Part shown: positions 57,092 through 64,000 of the stretch, piece by piece
Numbering within the stretch: the first letter of the stretch is position 1
Layout: each line of letters starts with the position of its first letter
DNA from: Lytechinus variegatus
Taxonomy: Eukaryota; Echinodermata; Echinoidea; Temnopleuroida; Toxopneustidae
Assembly (NCBI RefSeq): GCF_018143015.1
Contig: NC_054751.1
Coordinates: forward strand, 33,370,347 to 33,434,346
Length of the DNA: 64,000 nucleotides
Reading direction: 5' to 3'
Program-made: the position numbers and the translations under genes
The notes under the pieces: generated by a model
Seen by the model: the letters and a program-made list of their open reading frames with translations, nothing else
What the model was told of the DNA's origin: nothing
Database searches by the model: none

Positions 57092-58052
57092 CATTCCCGG
57101 CCCTGGGGTCCCGGGACATAGCGGGGAGTCTACGTTTTGCTGGCGTGACATCCCCGCTCTAAGGTTTATAGATCTAGATCAAGATAAAGAAAAGTTGTAA
57201 AAACATGTCATTGGTCTCGGAGCAATACCAACATCGCTTGTTTTGTTGTTCATCAATGTTGTTTTCAGGATAGCCCTCAAAGATCAGCTGCAATAAAACA
57301 TTCTATGCTTGTTGCAATCAGTTACAGTTTATCTGTGTTTTCTAACAAGATCACAAAATTTTTGGAAATGGAGCTGAAAAACTCGGACTACTAGTATATA
57401 TATTACAGCTGGTGCACCCATCAATCGTGGCGTTGGCGTGGCCAGGAATTCGTGAGCGAGCCTGCCTATACTAGCCCATCGGTTTTGGGAAGAGTGTCCT
57501 CTTCCAGGCCGCACCGTCTGTACTGTAGCTGTACGGACTACCTTCGAAAGATTGCATGGATGGATTTCTTGGCCTGAATTTTCCGATCCTTTCAAGGCAA
57601 TTGATTTTATTTGAAGTCCCTGATTTCGGATCCGATTCACAAGCTTGAGTGCTTTGGGTCGATTTCTGTGGACATTTCTGGTGGGGCAAGATGCACATAT
57701 TTGAATTCTAGAGGATTTGTGATCTAGATTTTTTTTCTTGATCTCTAGACGATAGAGCTAGATCTAGGCCTATTTCTAATATTTTTGTTACTATCCCTGT
57801 ATATGAGTCTTTGTTGGAGGATGGTCATGAAATGTTCTCTCTTCTGATCACCAGTGCCAGTGGATTCTTCATTGATGAAAGTCATTGTGTTTCAAAATGG
57901 TGAGAATTTTTATTCTCACCATGATTGTCCCCGCGGGCCGGGGACAGTCTTTTGCACATTCCCTGCCGTGTCCCGGCTACACAACCCGGCATGCGGGGCA
58001 ACAGTTTTTTTAACATTCCCTGCTATGTCCCTGGACCCCCAGGGCCGGGAAT
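57092..58052. mobile_element. Non-autonomous DNA transposon, GC-rich TIRs
   Basis: ATTCCCGGCCCTGGGGTCCC at 57093 and its near-complement ending at 58052 (GGACCCCCAGGGCCGGGAAT) are long inverted repeats that extend through GGGACATAGC(G/A)GGGA. About 960 bp, without a transposase. The GC-rich ends contrast with the AT-rich surroundings. Confidence 0.7.
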
Positions 58053-58988
58053 ATAATGATAAGTGCATTACTACCAAGAACAGTTATAGTGGTGCGCAAC
58101 TCCTCCTGGTTGAGTATATATTAGCTGGAGGGTTTTCATTTGGTATGAAACACTATCAAGGAAAAGGAAGTAAAATGATCCACTAGAAATACAAATAATC
58201 ATACCGAATGAGAGGAAACAGTCGAAAGAGTTCTTAGAAATGAATTATCAGTGTTTGCGATAAGCAATGAACACAATGGATGATAATGCTAAAGTATTAG
58301 GCCCAACATCCAGTATCAAAGAGTTTTCCCAGTAACGAAGCAAATTTTCATGCTATTAAAAAGAACCATTTGCTATTGAGACCATTAAACTTTTTGAAGT
58401 CATGCATGAATAGCTATGTAAGGAACTGACTTCATTTTATAAAGCAAGAAATTGGAAAAATACAATGAAAGATAACAAGAACAAATGTTAATGTTAAAGA
58501 TTTGTAACGATAATTAAAAGAAAAATAGTAGTGACACAACCTTGTGCATCTTTTGCCTTTGTCTTATTGATCAATTTTCATTCTTAATTTATCACATCAG
58601 GATGTATTCTCATTGCATTGACTGATATCATGCTATTATGGAGTGCTTACTGTCATTGCTCAACCAAATGTATGAATAAAAGATTATTTGACCCTGCAGT
58701 GAAAAGCACAAATGAAATAAGATAATACAAATATAAAATTTACTTCAACAAAATTTTTGATACATCGCTTCTTTCATTAACATTGAATAAGGTATATGAG
58801 CTAACATTCTGTAGAAATGTGGGCTGAAATTCTTTTAACCAAAATGAAGTCTAAATGTCAGGTAAATCCTGCCATTCCCACTGGTCAAGGACAACAATGG
58901 ATTTAACACTTTGGACAATAGTATAATGTAACTTAGGTAACTTACAATACCACAGAATTAATTTGATTTTTTTTTTTTAGAAAAACTA
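58053..58988 (-). other. SMYD5 3' flank
   Basis: AT-rich sequence after the SMYD5 stop on the minus strand, presumably including its 3' UTR. No clear polyadenylation signal was found. Confidence 0.35.
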
Positions 58989-61900
58989 TCATCTATCCTG
59001 TGATACTTCATCTGGATTCATTCCTTCTGACTGTCCACAATCCTCCATCTCCTCCTCCTCTTCTTCCTCCTCTTCACTTGATGTCAAATCAGGATCATCA
59101 CACTGCCGTCTACATTTCGGACAGTCACAAGTAAAGAGATAGTTCTCCCTGCAAAGGGTAAGAGATGTAATGAAATGTCTATAATATTTCACAATGTGCT
59201 AGCATTTTTTAAATTCATTTATATTTTATTATTATAACATGATTTTGTGACCAACATGGAATTCTTAATGGCTAACATGTGTTTTTTCTAACACGCATAT
59301 TGTCACATGAGTTTAAAGTTCCTATGAATGAGAGAAAATTCAAATTCAAATTTGAAAAAATACTGTATATATATATATATATAGTATACAAAACTAAATT
59401 TTTTTTACATTTCAATATCATATTACTGTTGAATGTCTTAAATATCTCTAATAAAATTCAATAAGCTCACTTGATGTCTAAGATGCACTATCATGGTTCA
59501 ATCACCTAATTTTCAGCCTCCAAAATAGTGTTCAAACTCATGTATATAAAATTTGTTTCTGTATGCTGAAATCTTCTCGGAACAGTTCATATAACCAGTG
59601 ATGACAAAACAGAAACTCACATTTAGTTGTACAAGAAAAACCTTGACATGAGTAAAAACAAAGCAATTTTCATCTTTTCACAATCAAAATGTTTTACTTT
59701 GCTTTGCTTCCTTGTTTCTGCAGGCTTCTTCAGACTTTGAAAACCCACGGTTGAGTCCATGGTTTATGTAGATTTCTTGTATAAATTACGCTTAGTTTAG
59801 CGCTTATCGGGCGCGTATGTAAGAAATGTCCAATGCTGATGCGCGCTTTTGTCACAGTGCGCCAAATTGACGCCTGTTACCATGGTTAGATGCGCTATTT
59901 TATTCATGAATCCACTGTTTGAAGAGTGGACTCATGAATAAAAACAGTGGACTCATGAATAAGATAGCGTATTTAACCATGGTAACAGGCGTCAATTTGG
60001 CGCACTGTGACAAAAGCGCGCATCAGCATTGGACATTTCTTACATACGCGCCTGATACGCGCTAAATTAAGCGTAATTTATACAGGAAATCTACATAAAC
60101 CATGGACTCAACCGTGGGTTTTCAAAACCACCTTTGTGAATTCGGGCCCTTATGTTTACAAGCAAACAGGATTGCGAAGAAAGAAATCTGCTCACCGTAA
60201 CTCCTTCTGTCTTGAGTGTCTACTTCTTTCTCTGCTGCATTCATCAAGATAGCTGATTAATATTTCCTACAGTAAAAACGATAAGATACACATAACCTAC
60301 ATTAAAATAAAGTCTTGTATGTTTAATCTTACCAAGTATGACAAAGGAGTGTATTTTCATAATTCAGTAATTGAAGAAGGGTTGCTTGTCTAAAGAAATT
60401 GAATCTAGAAAACATAACACAAAATGATTCATGCAGGTGATTTACCTACAAAGCTGAAATATCCAGGTTGTAAATATCAGCTTGTGAACAGGTTGTTTTT
60501 ATACAATCAACAAGACCTTATCTCAATTTCCAGAATTTACAAATTTGATATAGTTAAGAATATCTGTGCAAATACATCCCATCATACAATGATAATAGAT
60601 GGAAAGATAACAAGTTTACAATTTTGTGATGAGTTTTCATATCAAAAGAGGCAAAATTTGTACATTAGAATACATACAGAAATGTCAGTTCAAAGCTAAA
60701 TTACATATTGCACATTCAAACGGTATCAGACAATTTGTTATAATAATAATAGGCATTTGTAAAGCGCCATCTATCGAGAAACAATCTATTCCGAGGTGCA
60801 ATGTTATGATTGTTAATACCCCAGCTTTAGCTCGAGCTGCCTTTTAGCGCTCGTGCATTCAAGGAACGAATCCTGCCAGGTACCCATTCACCTCACCTGG
60901 GTCGAGTGCAGCACATTGTAGATAAATTTCTTGCTTAAGTAAAACATGCCATGGCTAGGATTTGAACCCAAGACCCTCTGTTTGAAAGGCGAGAGTCAGA
61001 ACCACCAGACCACGACATGCCAATAACATGATAATACTACTTACAAATATAAGAAATTTACAATAATGTATTTCATTTTACCAATATTAGATTGGAATGG
61101 GGATCAAAGCCTTCTAGCTCATCCATAAAAACTAATATAATGTAACCTTACCTCTCCCTCAGCAATATCTGTGAGTGCAGTGAGGCTAAGAGTGGAGTTG
61201 TTGTGAAGAAAATTTATCTCAGCGTTTGGTTCACAGCTGTGATTACCTGAAGCAATAATAGACCAAGAAAAGGCAAGTTGTCAGTGACTGACTTTAAAGT
61301 CAGTCTTGAAAAAAAATGAAAATGAAAATCCATGTTTTATTTTTCGAAATACACATAAATGAAATACTCCGAAAATTTGTTTTGCCCAATTGATCGTGGC
61401 CTGGCAGCCTCTGTGAGTGCCTGATCGACACGGTTCTATCCCTTTGTTGAACGCCAAACCAGTCAGACTGCAGGTCCCAAGAAATTGGCTTCTTTCATCC
61501 AAGTGATATTCATGACTTGAGATGTTTCACATATTTAATGAGCTTGATGCGGACCAAAACACCTCTTTTCATTCGGTCATTGCTGCTCTAATTGTGCATC
61601 GAATTTCATGAATTTGGTACCATTGTAAAGAAGAAGAATCATTCTTTCAGGTCATGTGTTTGGATTTATTCAAAGATTTTGTAATATAGGTTAAAATTTT
61701 GAACTAAAATATGCTACAAAATAAATATTTTCATCTGACAAAAGCTGCTATTTTCACACTTTATTTTTGTTTGAGCCCAAATGATTTTTATATCTTGATA
61801 AAGCTGAATATGTATGCTTTGAAATGATATAGGTTTCAAAATAAGAATTGGTTTAATCGGGTCAAGATCACACTTTTCATTTGCAAAGTACATAACGCAG

Positions 61901-63885
61901 CTTGAAAACAAGAATACTGCACTCTGATTGGTCAAAAAGACCACACAATGGCAAATTCCAATGGTTCAAGTGCCTGGGTTCGTGGGAAGGTCACACTTCC
62001 CATGTGGTAATCTCCTCAAATACCCCGCGCCTGTTGTTCTGTGAACCTTATCCAGCCAATCAGAACTCTGGATTTCAAGCAAGTACAAAATTACAGAAAT
62101 CTTGTCTTGAACCTTGGTAAGAAAAGTGTGATCTTGACCCGATAAAAAGGTGCCGCATATCAAGAGTGGCATTGTGTGAAGTACAGAAGTTCAGCTGTAT
62201 GGTGATATAGATATCATTGAGGATCAAAATAAAAAGTTTTCCACAATTTGCAAAAGAAGACAGAGGAAGAAAATTCAGTTTTGAGGCACATTTTCAGGCC
62301 AGAAATTTACTTATAATTTAAAAAATATTGTATACAAAATAAATGACCAATATGAAAGAGTAACTTTTACTCTATCTGATGGTGCAATAATATTTCATTT
62401 AACTTGAGGTTAAAACAGGTAAATCTCACGAATCGCGATAGTTTGCAAGGATTCAGCCGCGAGATGATTTGGATGAATCTGGCCTTTTTGCTCATTAGCA
62501 TAGGGACCTGTGGTCTGACTGAAACAGGGTAGCAGCAACTCTCATCTTTTAACATCTTTTGGTCTTACGTGGCCAGGTTTTCTTCACATTATAACAAGTA
62601 TCTATGAATTAGGACCCTGGTGCACATTCTGGATTAAATTTGGTGAAATTTTGTACAGCCACAGATGACAATGGGAGATGGAGTTGATAGTGGCAATAAT
62701 ATGATATAATCAAATTTTAAAAAATATTCATAACAAATATATCCCTTATTTCAAAATTGTTGCATTGGGAGTGTATACAAGAGTAAAGAATGTTTCCCAT
62801 GAAAGTTAATTTTTCCTCACTGACGTCATATATAGTCCATTTTTCCCATGGGAAAAATTGATTTTTTTGTCAGGGGGGGGTTTAGATCAGACCACCCATA
62901 CGAGCACTACATTCAAGATGGGAGTTAAGTCATATTGTGCCCGTCTCACTAGTGTGCTTCGCTTAGCTGGCTGCCAAGCTAGCTATCCAAAAAGTTGTTA
63001 ACTTTTTTTTCATTATCATTTATTCGAAGAGGAATGATACAGATGGGAAAGTACTATTGTTGTTTCTTTGATGTGAATAATTTTAGCCAGCTCCTTGTGC
63101 ATCACCGTATATTTGTTTAATATAAGCTTTAAAGGTCAAGTCCACCCCAGAAATATGATGACTTAAATGAAGAGAGAAAAAATCAAAACTATCATAGTGC
63201 TGAAAATATCAAAATCGAATGTAAAATAAGAAAGTTATGACATTTTAAAGTTTCGCTCATTTTTCACAAAACTGTGATATGCACAACTATCTGAGTCAGT
63301 CGATGATGTCTATCACTCACTATTTCTTTTGTATTTCATTGTTTGAATTACACAATATTTCATTTTTTATAGCTTTGACAATAAGGACCAACTTGGCTGA
63401 ACCATATAGTATTAACAATGCTAATCCCACATGATCAGGGAGGAATTAATCATTGTATCATTTGACAATGAGAAAATTAGAATATTTCATATTTCAAATA
63501 ATAAAAAAGAAAAGAAATGGTGAGTGGATTACATCATAGTCTCCTCATTTGCATACCAGCCAAGATGTGCATATAACGGTTTTGTGAAATTTTAAAGCAA
63601 AACTTTAAAATGTCATAACTTTCTTATTTTACATCCAAGATGTGCATATAACGGTTTTGTGAAATTTTAAAGCAAAACTTTAAAATGTCATAACTTTCTT
63701 ATTTTACATCCGATTTTTGATGAAATTTTCAGTGTTATGCTCGTAGGATTTTTCTTTTTTATTCAAATCAACTTTTTGTTGGGGTGGACTTGTCCTTTAA
63801 TATATTCAATAGCCATCAGGGTACTTACAGGAGCTTTGCAATTTATAGAGTGCCGAGCCCTCACAGTTCAAAAAAGCTCCAGATT
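58989..63885 (-). CDS. SMYD5: SMYD5 SET-domain protein, C-terminal part (4 exons)
   Basis: Minus-strand exons in transcript order are 63829-63885, 61152-61246, 60196-60266 and 58989-59148 (stop TGA). Upstream exons lie beyond the right edge. Phases fit and give about 127 residues. They read [51 protein letters not shown] and [13 protein letters not shown], ending in a poly-Glu tail ([12 protein letters not shown]). Human SMYD5 has EFLNCEGSGLFVLQSCC, NHSCVPNAE, GEEICISYLDCCQRERSRH, RENYLFVCSCPKC and a poly-Glu tail. NHSC and ISYLD are the cofactor-binding and catalytic motifs of the SET fold; CDCPKC holds post-SET zinc-binding cysteines. SMYD5 is a protein-lysine methyltransferase; reported targets are histone H4K20, H3K36 and ribosomal protein. 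Introns contain a large palindrome, a SINE and two MITE-type repeats. Confidence 0.92.
59738..60124. mobile_element. 387-bp near-perfect palindrome in SMYD5 intron
   Basis: TGAAAACCCACGGTTGAGTC at 59738 is the exact complement of the end at 60124, and pairing runs almost to the centre near 59931. Arms include CCATGGTAACAGGCGTCAA / complement. It is probably a hairpin MITE, with no coding content. A sequence in the short centre (GTGGACTCATGAATAA) is directly repeated. Confidence 0.8.
60741..61020 (-). mobile_element. tRNA-derived SINE, near full length
   Basis: On the minus strand the tRNA-like head starts near 61020, with the B box as complement of GGATTTGAACCC (60958-60969). The body then runs through the shared CCCAGGTGAGGTGAATGGGT block to an (ATT)n tail at 60741-60752. 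This is the most complete of the four SINE copies and shows the element is about 280 bp. Confidence 0.8.
61853..62145. mobile_element. MITE in SMYD5 intron
   Basis: TTAATCGGGTCAAGATCACA at 61853 and its near-complement (TGTGATCTTGACCCGATAA) ending at 62145 are about 26-bp terminal inverted repeats. The interior of about 240 bp is non-coding. Confidence 0.7.
62146..63130. other. SMYD5 intron, no further feature
   Basis: AT-rich intron sequence. TTCCCATGGGAAA near 62838 is a short palindrome, and there is a G run near 62875. I see no exon here. Confidence 0.4.
63131..63799. mobile_element. Palindromic repeat, same family as 21884-23099
   Basis: Ends AAAGGTCAAGTCCACCCC and GGGGTGGACTTGTCCTTT are complementary, and inner segments pair too (ATGACATTTTAAAG / CTTTAAAATGTCAT). 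A 75-bp segment is directly duplicated at 63561-63710. It lacks the nested insertion found in the 22-kb copy. Confidence 0.75.
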
Positions 63886-64000
63886 CTAGAAAGAGATAAA
63901 TATAATTTTACATTAATTTAGAATGTAAATTTTAAAGATGGAAATTAAAATTGGATTGTTGTTATTTTGAATAGGCAAACCAGTCAGTTTTGACTATTGG

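Overview
The window is animal nuclear DNA, most likely from an echinoderm and probably a sea urchin. The evidence is AT-rich sequence, short exons in long introns, a tRNA-derived SINE with an (ATT)n tail, many palindromic MITEs, and Harbinger-type transposons. The species call is an inference; I could not run a search.

Three host genes can be assembled exon by exon. CCDC125 (plus strand, 3' part only, exons 1092-5580) and WDR54 (minus strand, complete, 8 exons, 14378-23434, 332 aa) converge tail to tail. SMYD5 (minus strand, C-terminal 4 exons, 58989-63885) runs off the right edge. Every junction keeps phase and has GT/AG ends. In human, WDR54 and SMYD5 lie near each other on 2p13, so their neighbourhood here may be old linkage. 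These genes carry no visible joint function. Their introns and flanks hold SINE copies and at least nine MITE-like inverted-repeat elements.

The middle, 27058-44008, is a tandem array of five units (A-E). The core unit is about 1.4-1.8 kb and carries two exons of a protein family I do not recognise. Units B and C each also hold a 3.8-4.1 kb insertion (29982-34095 and 35771-39597) with TG...CA ends and an ATAC duplication. Unit D keeps the empty site, which fixes the insertion ends. The insertion has a CRE/TATA promoter-like start and a two-level minisatellite, and no real coding sequence. Units D and E carry two and three tandem copies of the large exon.

From 44089 to 48036 there is a second, diverged segmental duplication with Harbinger transposase remnants. 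One copy is interrupted by a 200-bp foldback insertion. From 49532 comes another CRE/CCAAT/TATA promoter-like region, followed by 26 copies of a 65-bp minisatellite (51429-53118). From 53385 to 56890 lie the parts of PIF/Harbinger DNA transposons: a Myb-like protein, one DDE transposase fragment, then an N-terminal fragment of a second transposase lineage. The first catalytic-Asp segment of that second lineage is repeated five times at 107 bp.

The most novel-looking items are the array with its unrecognised protein family, the minisatellite-bearing 4-kb insertion, and the 107-bp repeat within the transposase.
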